Shown here piece after piece: positions 1-6,352 of a stretch of 18,975 nt of DNA (position 1 is the stretch's first letter; every line of letters begins with the position of its first letter). Source of the DNA: SIG710 sp045604985 (lineage in GTDB: Bacteria; Bacillota; Clostridia; Oscillospirales; CAG-272); assembly GCA_045604985.1 (NCBI GenBank), contig JAZUPD010000082.1:1-18975 (forward strand), given 5' to 3'. The notes under the pieces are model-generated. The model did not search any database. It was given only the letters and a program-made list of their open reading frames with translations, and was not told the DNA's origin. A program made the translations under genes and the position numbers.

Positions 1-54
1 TTTTTTACCGCCTATGTCAAGGGCTATCTCATTTATATCAACAAGTTTAACCAT
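1..54 (-). CDS. Possible 5' end of an unidentified gene, cut by the window edge
   Basis: An open frame starts with ATG at 54 and runs off the window after 18 codons (reads MVKLVDINEIALDIGGKK). I do not recognise the protein. The codons look like coding sequence and the direction matches the upstream operon. The ATG lies only six bases beyond the T-run of the terminator that follows oadA, and no good Shine-Dalgarno sequence precedes it; the best is a weak AAAG. If real, it would depend on terminator read-through or on an unseen promoter inside the 3' end of oadA. It could also be chance. Confidence 0.35.
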   Translation of the reverse strand, partial: MVKLVDINEIALDIGGKK

Positions 55-60
55 ATCTTT

Positions 61-95
61 AAAAAAAGTCAAGGTGATTTTCACCTTGACTTTTT
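61..95 (-). terminator. Rho-independent terminator of the decarboxylase operon (bidirectional)
   Basis: A perfect 10-bp stem (68-77 pairing with 81-90, GTCAAGGTGA with TCACCTTGAC) closes a 3-base loop. On the minus strand it is followed by seven T (67-61) and preceded by five A (95-91), so A-T pairs can extend the stem. It begins five bases after the oadA stop codon. The plus strand also has T after the stem, so it could stop transcription from either side. Confidence 0.9.
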
Positions 96-99
96 ATTA

Positions 100-1515
100 T
101 CAAACGCTGTGAACTCCGAGGTCCTTATCTGCGTTTGTTGCGTCTATATTGTATTTATGAGCCTTTCTGTATTCAAAAAACTTTTCTGCAACCTGCTCGA
201 AGAGTGCATAGGAGAGAACGTCCTCATCCTGCTCAAGATACTGTGCACATTTTTCGCGAAGTTCATCAAGCTCGGGCTTCAAGGCGTCTGCGGGGCGGTA
301 TGTTATGCGTTCTTCGTCGCCGAGTATCTTCTTTATAAATGCAGGATCGAGCTCCATGGGAGTTCTTCCGTATTCACCCTTGATAAGAGCCTTAAATTCC
401 TTTGTAACCGTCTTGTAACGCTCGCCGAAGAGAACGTTGAAAACAGCTTGTGTGCCAACGATCTGTGAAGACGGTGTTACAAGAGGAGGATTACCCGAAT
501 CCGCTCTTACTCTCGGAATCTCCTCAAGAACTGCATCAAGCATATCGCTCTTTCCAGCCTGCTTGAGCTGAGAAACGAGGTTTGAAAGCATACCACCGGG
601 AACCTGGTTGATAAGTGCGTTTACATTCACCTTCATGACCTTGGGGTCCATTAGACTGTCACCGAGATATTTTTCACGGAGAGCTGTAAAATGTTTTGTA
701 ACAACATTAAGCTCGTTAAGATCAAGACCTGTATCAAACTCAGTGCCGGCAAGAGAAGCAACAAGCGACTCTGTCGGCATCTGAGAAGTACCCTGAGCCA
801 TGGGAGAGATAGCCGTATCCACGATATCAACCCCTGCCTCGATAGCCTTAACGGCTGTCATCGAAGCAACACCCGCTGTATAATGCGTATGGAGCTGGAT
901 CGGGATCTTAACAGTCTCCTTAAGAGCCTTTACAAGATCATAAGCATCGTAAGGAAGAAGCAAACCTGCCATATCCTTGATACAAATAGAATCTGCACCC
1001 ATTTCCTCAAGTTGCTTTGCATATTTTGCGTAGTAGTCGAGAGTATAGAACTTAACCGTTGCTTCCTTGGGGTCTGTTGTATAACTTACAGCCGCCTGAA
1101 CGTGACCGCCTTCCTTCTTTGTTGCGTCAATAGCTGTTTTAAGGTTTCTGGGGTCATTGAGAGCGTCAAAAATTCTGAGAATATCAATGCCGTTTGCGAT
1201 AGATTTCTGAACAAAATACTCAACAACATCGTCGGAATAGTGACGGTAGCCCAGAATATTCTGCCCTCTGAAGAGCATCTGAAGCTTTGTATTTTTCACA
1301 TTGTCGCGAATAGTGCGAAGCCTCTGCCAAGGATCCTCATTAAGGAAACGGAGACAAGCATCAAAGGTTGCACCTCCCCATGCTTCAAGTGAATGATAAC
1401 CAATCTTATCAAGCTGTCCGAGGATGGGGAGCATCTCCTCCGTCGTCATTCTTGTTGCGATAAGCGACTGATGAGAGTCACGAAGGACAGTTTCTGTAAT
1501 TTTTACTTTTCCCAT
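100..1515 (-). CDS. oadA: Pyruvate/oxaloacetate carboxyltransferase subunit (OadA / transcarboxylase 5S type), no biotin domain
   Basis: This 471-residue protein moves a carboxyl group between oxaloacetate/pyruvate and biotin on a separate carrier. Visible features are the HMGL-like TIM-barrel start LRDSHQS (D13), SICIKDMAGLL with the lysine expected to be carboxylated (K180), and metal-binding LHTHYTAG (H209, H211), followed by the conserved C-terminal carboxyltransferase domain. Klebsiella OadA is longer because it carries a C-terminal biotinyl domain. Here the protein ends after about 470 residues with no EAMKM motif, as in Propionibacterium 5S or a stand-alone PycB. The biotin carrier is instead encoded two genes upstream. 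ATG is preceded by TAGGAG at good spacing. It is the last gene of the operon, 35 bases after oadB, and is followed by a terminator. The family is clear; whether it favours decarboxylation, transcarboxylation or carboxylation cannot be read from sequence. Confidence 0.93.
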   Translation of the reverse strand: MGKVKITETVLRDSHQSLIATRMTTEEMLPILGQLDKIGYHSLEAWGGATFDACLRFLNEDPWQRLRTIRDNVKNTKLQMLFRGQNILGYRHYSDDVVEYFVQKSIANGIDILRIFDALNDPRNLKTAIDATKKEGGHVQAAVSYTTDPKEATVKFYTLDYYAKYAKQLEEMGADSICIKDMAGLLLPYDAYDLVKALKETVKIPIQLHTHYTAGVASMTAVKAIEAGVDIVDTAISPMAQGTSQMPTESLVASLAGTEFDTGLDLNELNVVTKHFTALREKYLGDSLMDPKVMKVNVNALINQVPGGMLSNLVSQLKQAGKSDMLDAVLEEIPRVRADSGNPPLVTPSSQIVGTQAVFNVLFGERYKTVTKEFKALIKGEYGRTPMELDPAFIKKILGDEERITYRPADALKPELDELREKCAQYLEQDEDVLSYALFEQVAEKFFEYRKAHKYNIDATNADKDLGVHSV

Positions 1516-1550
1516 TTTAAACTCCTATATTTAATTATGTACCGATCAAA

Positions 1551-2762
1551 TTAAAGACCTAATCCCGTGTACCATGTCAGGAACACGCCTGCGGAAACAG
1601 CAGAGCCGATAACTCCCGCAACGTTCGGTCCCATAGCGTGCATGAGAAGGAAGTTGCTGGGGTCTGCCTTCTGTCCCTCAAGGTTGGAAACACGTGCCGC
1701 CATAGGAACTGCAGAAACGCCCGCAGAACCGATAAGAGGATTGATCTGTCCCTTTGTGAGGAAGCACATAACCTTTGCAGTAAGAAGACCGCCGATGGTG
1801 GAAACTGCGAATGCAACAAGACCGAGAGCGATAATAAGCAATGTTTTAGAGCTGAGGAAATTATCTGCTTTTGCTGTAGCACCAACTGTTACACCAAGGA
1901 AAATGGTTACAATATTCATAAGCTCATTCTGAGCAGTCTTTGAGAGACGGTCTGTAACACCGCAAACATTGAGAAGGTTACCAAACATGAGGCATCCAAC
2001 AAGCGGTGCTGCATCAGGAACAAGGAGACAAACAACTGCGGTAACTGCGATTGGGAAGATTATCTTCTCAGTCTTTGAAACCGTACGAAGAGTTGTCATC
2101 TTGATCTTTCTTTCCTTCTCAGTTGTCAGCATTCTCATAAATGGAGGCTGAATGAGAGGAATAAGTGCCATATAGCTATATGCGGCAATAGCAATACCGC
2201 TGAGAAGTTGAGGAGCAAGCGTCTTTGTTACAAGAATAGCCGTAGGACCATCTGCACCGCCGATAATACCGATAGCGGCAGCGGCAAGCTGGTCAAACTG
2301 TCCGGATATTATCGCACCTGCAAAAGCCACGAAAACACCAAGCTGCGCTCCGGCACCAATAATAAGGCTCTTGGGATTCGCAATAAGAGGAGAAAAGTCT
2401 GTCATTGCTCCGATACCCATAAAAATGAGTGACGGATAAACACCAAGCTTAACGCCCAAATAAAGCAAGTCAAGCAGTCCGCCTTTTTGAAGAACTTCTG
2501 TAACGCTGAATACAAAATTCGGATCATCGCTAACAAAGAAATCCAAATTAAACATATTCGCACCGGGAAGATTAGTGAGAAGCATACCTACGGCAATCGG
2601 GAGAAGGAGCAAAGGCTCAAAGCCCTTTACAATAGCAAGATAGCAAAGCACAAATGAAATAACAATCATTATAAGCGTCTTATAAAAATCCGGCTCTGCC
2701 ACAAGTCTTGCTATGCCCGTTGATCCCATAAAGTTGGCAATGCTGGAAATTATTTCGTTCAT
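1551..2762 (-). CDS. oadB: Sodium-pumping decarboxylase beta subunit (OadB/GcdB/MmdB)
   Basis: This 403-residue polytopic membrane protein belongs to the beta-subunit family that decarboxylates carboxybiotin and exports Na+. It has many hydrophobic segments. It carries the family motif GGADGPTAI at 168-176, whose aspartate (D171) corresponds to the essential membrane Asp of the Klebsiella enzyme, and a conserved C-terminal stretch with AARVSNLEGQ, DPSNFLLMHAMGPNVAG and IGSAVSAG. Length is normal for the family. The start ATG has AAGGTGA about seven bases upstream. It lies 36 bases after the biotin-carrier gene. Because the same beta family serves oxaloacetate, methylmalonyl-CoA and glutaconyl-CoA decarboxylases, this gene does not reveal the substrate; the two carboxyltransferases in the operon must decide that. 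Confidence 0.95.
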   Translation of the reverse strand: MNEIISSIANFMGSTGIARLVAEPDFYKTLIMIVISFVLCYLAIVKGFEPLLLLPIAVGMLLTNLPGANMFNLDFFVSDDPNFVFSVTEVLQKGGLLDLLYLGVKLGVYPSLIFMGIGAMTDFSPLIANPKSLIIGAGAQLGVFVAFAGAIISGQFDQLAAAAIGIIGGADGPTAILVTKTLAPQLLSGIAIAAYSYMALIPLIQPPFMRMLTTEKERKIKMTTLRTVSKTEKIIFPIAVTAVVCLLVPDAAPLVGCLMFGNLLNVCGVTDRLSKTAQNELMNIVTIFLGVTVGATAKADNFLSSKTLLIIALGLVAFAVSTIGGLLTAKVMCFLTKGQINPLIGSAGVSAVPMAARVSNLEGQKADPSNFLLMHAMGPNVAGVIGSAVSAGVFLTWYTGLGL

Positions 2763-2798
2763 TTAGTCATCACCTTTCTAAAGATTTTTTGGTGATGA

Positions 2799-3188
2799 TC
2801 AGTTCATAGTAAGAAGAACATCGTCGGTCGCAACGGTATCGCCGGATTTAACGTTTACAGAAGCAACTGTTCCGTCCTCAGGAGCCTTGATATCGTTTTC
2901 CATCTTCATAGCCTCAAGAACGAGAAGAACGTCGCCCTTCTTAACTGCGCTTCCGGGCTGTACATTTACCTTCATGATATTACCCTGCATAGGAGCTTTG
3001 ATTGCATTTGCGCCGGCTGCTGCGGGTGCTGCAGGTGCAGCGACAGGAGCTGCAGGAGCTGCTGCGGGCGCTGGTGCTGCCACGGGAGCTGCGGGAGCTG
3101 CTGCTACGGGTGCGGAATATGCGCCGCCAACCTCTTCGACCTCTACCTCATAAAGAACGCCATTTACTGTTACGTTATATTTTTTCAT
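2799..3188 (-). CDS. Biotin carboxyl carrier protein of the decarboxylase complex
   Basis: This 129-residue protein shuttles carboxyl groups between the soluble carboxyltransferases and the membrane beta subunit. A short N-terminal strand (KYNVTVNGVLYEVEVEEV) is followed by a flexible Ala/Pro/Val-rich linker at about residues 26-60 made of imperfect APAAP repeats. The biotinyl domain at 61-129 contains EAMKMEN, with K95 as the biotinylated lysine, 34 residues from the C terminus as is usual. The layout matches GcdC/MmdC or transcarboxylase 1.3S. ATG has AAAGGGG upstream. It lies between the oadG-like and oadB genes. The low-complexity linker produces open frames on the other strand, which are artefacts. 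Which of the two carboxyltransferases it serves, or whether it serves both, is unknown. Confidence 0.95.
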   Translation of the reverse strand: MKKYNVTVNGVLYEVEVEEVGGAYSAPVAAAPAAPVAAPAPAAAPAAPVAAPAAPAAAGANAIKAPMQGNIMKVNVQPGSAVKKGDVLLVLEAMKMENDIKAPEDGTVASVNVKSGDTVATDDVLLTMN

Positions 3189-3206
3189 TTTTCTATACCC
3201 CTTTGA

Positions 3207-3623
3207 TTATTTAATATTCCAAGGCTTATTTGTGCCTCGCTTAAAAGATACAACACGAAAACCGTCTGTGATTCCCTGTTCATTTCTCATAGCAGAGATT
3301 GCCGCAACGATTGCCGCAACAACAGCATCATTGTTCTGTGCCGTCACTACAGGAGCTGTAACGACCGGCACTGCAGGAGCTTCTGCCTTCTTCACTTCAG
3401 ACTTTGGCTTTACGTCTTTGTTAAAGATAAACTTAAAAAGTGAAAGAATAATCCATATTATCGCAAGAACTCCGAAAACAATGATAAGTCCTATCAATGT
3501 TCTTTGCAGAGCATATGCAATTCTGTCGGAAAGCTCCATACTTGTTGTGATCTGCTCGGATTCAACAACACCGTCGACAACTCTTGTCAAAAACTCGCCT
3601 GCAGAAAGCAAGAGATTTCTCAT
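3207..3623 (-). CDS. OadG-like small membrane subunit of the sodium-pump decarboxylase
   Basis: This 138-residue protein has one strong membrane segment at about 42-67, then a charged, Pro/Val/Ala-rich tail. Its C-terminal patch (VVAAIVAAISAMRNEQG followed by GFRVVSFKRG) is typical of gamma/delta subunits in clostridial clusters. In characterised enzymes the OadG/MmdD subunit helps assemble the soluble carboxyltransferase with the membrane beta subunit. That role is assumed here from domain layout and position between the carboxyltransferase and biotin-carrier genes. ATG at 3623 is preceded by a near-ideal AGGAGG six bases away, which settles the start despite an internal Met at residue 29. 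It starts 15 bases after the upstream stop codon, so translational coupling is likely. Sequence conservation in this family is weak, so the name rests partly on context. Confidence 0.82.
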   Translation of the reverse strand: MRNLLLSAGEFLTRVVDGVVESEQITTSMELSDRIAYALQRTLIGLIIVFGVLAIIWIILSLFKFIFNKDVKPKSEVKKAEAPAVPVVTAPVVTAQNNDAVVAAIVAAISAMRNEQGITDGFRVVSFKRGTNKPWNIK

Positions 3624-3638
3624 ATCATCCCTCCTAAA

Positions 3639-5144
3639 TTACAGAGGAAATACAACATGACGTCTGTCAGGGTATATTTCCGATTTCGATGCCAGCATTG
3701 AAACAGAAGCACAAATCCTCTGACGAAGCTCTTCGTCGACGATTATATCATCAATCTCGCCCTTCTCTGCTGCATCAACGGGAGAAGCGCACATTTCCTT
3801 CCACTGTGCCTCAAGTTCTTCTCTTGCACCCTTGGGATCGTTTCCGCCAACTCTGTCATTCCAGAGGAATGCAACAGCACTGTCGGGAGGAAGAACGCTG
3901 ATAGCGGAGCTATTAAGAGCAAAAGCGATATCTGCACCGATGCTCTTTGATCCCATAAGTGTATATGCTGCGCCGTAAGCCTTTCCAAGAACCACTGTTA
4001 CCTTTGCTATTTCGGAGGATGTATAAGCCAGTGCAAGCCTTGCAAGCTCGCTTGCGTAAGGAACGTTTGCACTTGCCTCTGAAATATCAAGTCCTGCACA
4101 GTCAACCAGTGTAACAACGGGTATTCCGAATGAATCGCACATGGAAATGAACTTGGCAGCCTTTCTTGCCGCTTTTGCAGTAAGATTACCGTTATCGACC
4201 TTAGGCTGATTTGCCACAACTCCTGTTAAAATATTTGCAAATGAAGTAAATCCCACAACGATCTCGGGAGCGTACTCTGCATAAAGCTCTGTGAACTTAC
4301 ATCCATCTCCTACAAGACCCAGAACATCCTTAATATCGTAGTTCTTCGTTAAAATAATGCTCGAAATATCGACCTTGCGGTTAAGGTCATCATTTGATGC
4401 AATTTCAACAATGCCCTCAGCGTTATTTGAAGGAAGTGTATCAATAAGTCGGCGTACGAAGCCGTAAGCCTCCGCCTCCTCTGCCGCAGTGAATGCGGAC
4501 ATTCCGTTTTCCGCCGCATATTCTGCAGTAGCAGTCTTGTCACCGAGAAGGAAAGGAGAATTTACATAAAGGCTCGTCTTATCCTTAACCGTTACAAGCA
4601 GATCGAACATAGCAGCCACAGTTGCAGCACTTCCCGCACAAACGCCGGGAATAACAGCAATTTGGGGAATAACTCCTGAAGCATCGGAAACGCACTTCAT
4701 AAGAAGTCCGTATCCCGCAAGAGCGGAAACACCGTCATAGACTACCGCTCCACAGCTATCGAAGATACCGATAACGGGTGCGCCGTTTTTGATTGCTGCA
4801 CTGTAAACGGAAGCGATCTTCTTTGCGTGCATCTCATCAAAAGCTCCTTTCATTCTGGAAGAGTCCTGAGAGAAAGCAAATGCAAGCTTGCCGTTTACTG
4901 CTCCGTAACCGCAGATAACGCCCTCAAATTCATTTTCATTATTTTTACGGCGAACATACGCCCCCATTTCAACAAATGTCCCTGCATCAAAAAGGCTTTC
5001 GATACGGGAGCGAGCGCAAAAACCGTTCTTTGCACCTGACGCAGAAGAAGAGTCGATATCTCGAAGCATACCCTTCAGCTTTTCGGCCGTTGTTGCTCTG
5101 ACATCCTTCTTTGTCAGGTTAGCGGAATTTACATTTCCGTCCAT
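3639..5144 (-). CDS. Divergent acyl-CoA carboxyltransferase (MmdA / transcarboxylase 12S / PccB-like)
   Basis: This 501-residue protein has the two-lobed crotonase-like fold of biotin-dependent acyl-CoA carboxyltransferases. The N lobe includes AGTFVEMGAYVRR, YDGVSALAGYG and GVIPQIAVIPGVCAGSAAT (about 158-174, first oxyanion-hole region). The C lobe includes GVVANQP (308-314), AARKAAKFISMCDSFGIPVVTLVD (split here at about 325-348) and KVTVVLGKAYGAAYTLMGSK (about 381-400). Family members act on methylmalonyl-CoA, propionyl-CoA, acetyl-CoA or glutaconyl-CoA. The usual VDVPGFLPG after the second CoA strand reads VDCAGLDIS, and AGG in the N lobe reads AGS, so the substrate is uncertain. It is the first gene of the operon. 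ATG is preceded by GGAGG seven bases upstream, with a strong promoter at 5229-5257 and a leader of about 78 bases. Confidence 0.88.
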   Translation of the reverse strand: MDGNVNSANLTKKDVRATTAEKLKGMLRDIDSSSASGAKNGFCARSRIESLFDAGTFVEMGAYVRRKNNENEFEGVICGYGAVNGKLAFAFSQDSSRMKGAFDEMHAKKIASVYSAAIKNGAPVIGIFDSCGAVVYDGVSALAGYGLLMKCVSDASGVIPQIAVIPGVCAGSAATVAAMFDLLVTVKDKTSLYVNSPFLLGDKTATAEYAAENGMSAFTAAEEAEAYGFVRRLIDTLPSNNAEGIVEIASNDDLNRKVDISSIILTKNYDIKDVLGLVGDGCKFTELYAEYAPEIVVGFTSFANILTGVVANQPKVDNGNLTAKAARKAAKFISMCDSFGIPVVTLVDCAGLDISEASANVPYASELARLALAYTSSEIAKVTVVLGKAYGAAYTLMGSKSIGADIAFALNSSAISVLPPDSAVAFLWNDRVGGNDPKGAREELEAQWKEMCASPVDAAEKGEIDDIIVDEELRQRICASVSMLASKSEIYPDRRHVVFPL

Positions 5145-5189
5145 GTTTTTTACCTCCGTTTATATTGCTTTTAATTATTTATTAGACAA

Positions 5190-5222
5190 ATAGTGGCTCA
5201 ATAAACCATTCTTCCCCACTAT
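5190..5222 (-). promoter_or_regulatory. Hairpin at the predicted 5' end of the decarboxylase mRNA
   Basis: On the minus strand ATAGTGG (5222-5216) can pair with CCACTAT (5196-5190) around a 19-base loop. The predicted transcription start, about seven bases after the -10 box, falls at or next to base 5222, so the stem would cap the mRNA. Such 5' hairpins often slow mRNA decay. A regulatory role is possible but not shown. I recognise no known riboswitch. Confidence 0.45.
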
Positions 5223-5228
5223 ACTCAA

Positions 5229-5257
5229 ATATTATCACATTTTAAATATTTTGTCAA
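5229..5257 (-). promoter_or_regulatory. Sigma-A promoter of the decarboxylase operon
   Basis: On the minus strand a consensus TTGACA (5257-5252) is separated by exactly 17 bases from TAATAT (5234-5229). TG one base before the -10 box gives an extended -10. The upstream DNA (5260-5340) is very AT-rich, as in an UP element, and contains the palindrome TAATAAA-AA-TTTATTA at 5325-5340. The match is close to ideal, so strong expression is expected. Confidence 0.88.
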
Positions 5258-5361
5258 GCAATTCGCAAATATATTTATCTTTTTACATAGCGTTAATTAT
5301 TTATTAATATCGTCCTATAACTGTTAATAAAAATTTATTATCTTTTGTCTTTCATATAAGG

Positions 5362-5560
5362 AATATAAGATTTAGCTACAAACCTTACAGAGGCTTCTCA
5401 TTAAGTAGAGTTGCGCCATTGGTGAGGTATAGATTGAGAAAACAATCGCATTTTTTCCACCTCATCCATAAGCCGTCGCCGACACTTGCCCCTCCGGTTG
5501 GAGGCTTTTGGTTTTACCATATTTATTAAACGTCAAACTTTGCGATGAAAATCTTATATT
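5362..5560. repeat. MITE-like structured intergenic element with 12-bp terminal inverted repeats
   Basis: AATATAAGATTT (5362-5373) is exactly inverted as AAATCTTATATT (5549-5560), enclosing 175 bases. Inside are several nested inverted repeats: GGTGAGGT (5421-5428) with ACCTCATC (5459-5466, one G-T pair), GATTG (5432-5436) with CAATC (5443-5447), and CCTCC-GGTT-GGAGG (5491-5504). The block at about 5457-5510 has the layout of the palindromic repeats often seen between genes in gut Clostridia (CTCATCC..., then a GC-rich hairpin, then GGAGGCTTTT). It is richer in GC than its AT-rich flanks. No transposase or convincing ORF is present. It fills most of the 470-base gap between yebC and the decarboxylase operon; the rest of the gap holds the yebC terminator and the operon promoter. 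It could also be a small structured RNA. Confidence 0.55.
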
Positions 5561-5573
5561 ATATGCTGATATG

Positions 5574-5605
5574 AAAAAAACGGACTGTAATTTCAGCCCG
5601 TTTTT
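5574..5605 (-). terminator. Rho-independent terminator after yebC
   Basis: On the minus strand ACGGGCTG pairs with CAGTCCGT (one G-U pair) around loop AAATTA. A-T pairs extend the stem and seven T follow at 5580-5574. It starts about ten bases beyond the yebC stop codon and ends the argS-yebC unit before the repeat element and the next promoter. Confidence 0.88.
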
Positions 5606-5614
5606 ATCAATTTA

Positions 5615-6340
5615 TCAATCGCAGTTTTCGCAGTTATGGAAGACCTCTTGAACATCATCGTTATCCTCAAGATGCTCAAGAAGAAGATTCATCTTTTTGA
5701 TATCTTCCTCATTATCAAGAGTAACGTAATTGGAAGGAATCATGCTCTCCTCAGCACTCTCGATTGTATATCCGGCACCTTCAAGAGCCTCACGGACAGC
5801 ACTTAGATCATCGGGTTCGGTATAGATCTCGAAAACATCTTCTTCTGCCGCAAAATCCGATGCTCCAGCCTCAAGAGCCGCTTCCATAAGGACATCCTCG
5901 TCAACATCCTCACGCATGATTATGATAACGCCTTTTTCTTCAAACATATAGCTTACACAGCCTGTCTGACCGAGATTTCCTCCGAATTTATCAAAATAAT
6001 GACGAACCTCGGAAGCAGTTCTGTTTCTGTTATCGGTAGTTGTATTTACGATAACGGCAACGCCGGCAGGACCGTAGCCCTCATAGCGAAGCTCTTCGTA
6101 ATCAACATCTGTCTGACCAGCCGCCTTCTTGATAGTTCTTTCAATATTGTCGTTGGGAACATTGTTTGCCTTTGCCTTTGCGATAAGATCACGGAGTTTG
6201 GAGTTTGAAGCCGGGTCGGGACCGCCTGCCTTGATTGCTATGATCATTTCCTTGCCGATCTTTGTAAATATTTTTGCCTTTTGAGCGTCGGTCTTTTCCT
6301 TTTTGTGCTTGATATTATTCCATTTGCTATGTCCTGACAT
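5615..6340 (-). CDS. yebC: YebC/PmpR-family protein (translation or transcription regulator)
   Basis: This 241-residue protein has the full family signature: the N-terminal MSGHSKWNNIKHKK, then DAQKAKIFTKIGKEM, LRDLIAKAKANNVPNDNIERTI (split here) and YEGYGPAGVA, and an acidic C-terminal domain. Members are known as DNA-binding regulators (PmpR), and several bacterial members have been linked to relief of ribosome stalling at proline-rich stretches. Length is typical. ATG has AGAGGT eight bases upstream, overlapping the end of argS. The gene lies 12 bases after argS and is probably co-transcribed from 8104-8132. A terminator follows directly. Family assignment is secure; the exact role in this organism is not. 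Confidence 0.96.
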   Translation of the reverse strand: MSGHSKWNNIKHKKEKTDAQKAKIFTKIGKEMIIAIKAGGPDPASNSKLRDLIAKAKANNVPNDNIERTIKKAAGQTDVDYEELRYEGYGPAGVAVIVNTTTDNRNRTASEVRHYFDKFGGNLGQTGCVSYMFEEKGVIIIMREDVDEDVLMEAALEAGASDFAAEEDVFEIYTEPDDLSAVREALEGAGYTIESAEESMIPSNYVTLDNEEDIKKMNLLLEHLEDNDDVQEVFHNCENCD

Positions 6341-6352
6341 CTTTATTACCTC

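Noticed and set aside
691..1392. A 233-codon plus-strand open frame rich in cysteine
   Set aside because: It is antisense to oadA, whose catalytic motifs are intact. No ribosome binding site or recognisable domain is present.
2887..3153. Plus-strand frame with Ala/Gly-rich repeats
   Set aside because: It is the complement of the Ala/Pro linker of the biotin carrier; low-complexity coding DNA gives open frames on the opposite strand.
5401..5469. A 22-codon minus-strand ORF inside the intergenic element
   Set aside because: The purine-rich GGAGGGG is about 20 bases from its ATG, too far to act as a ribosome binding site, and the sequence is better explained by the hairpin-forming repeat.
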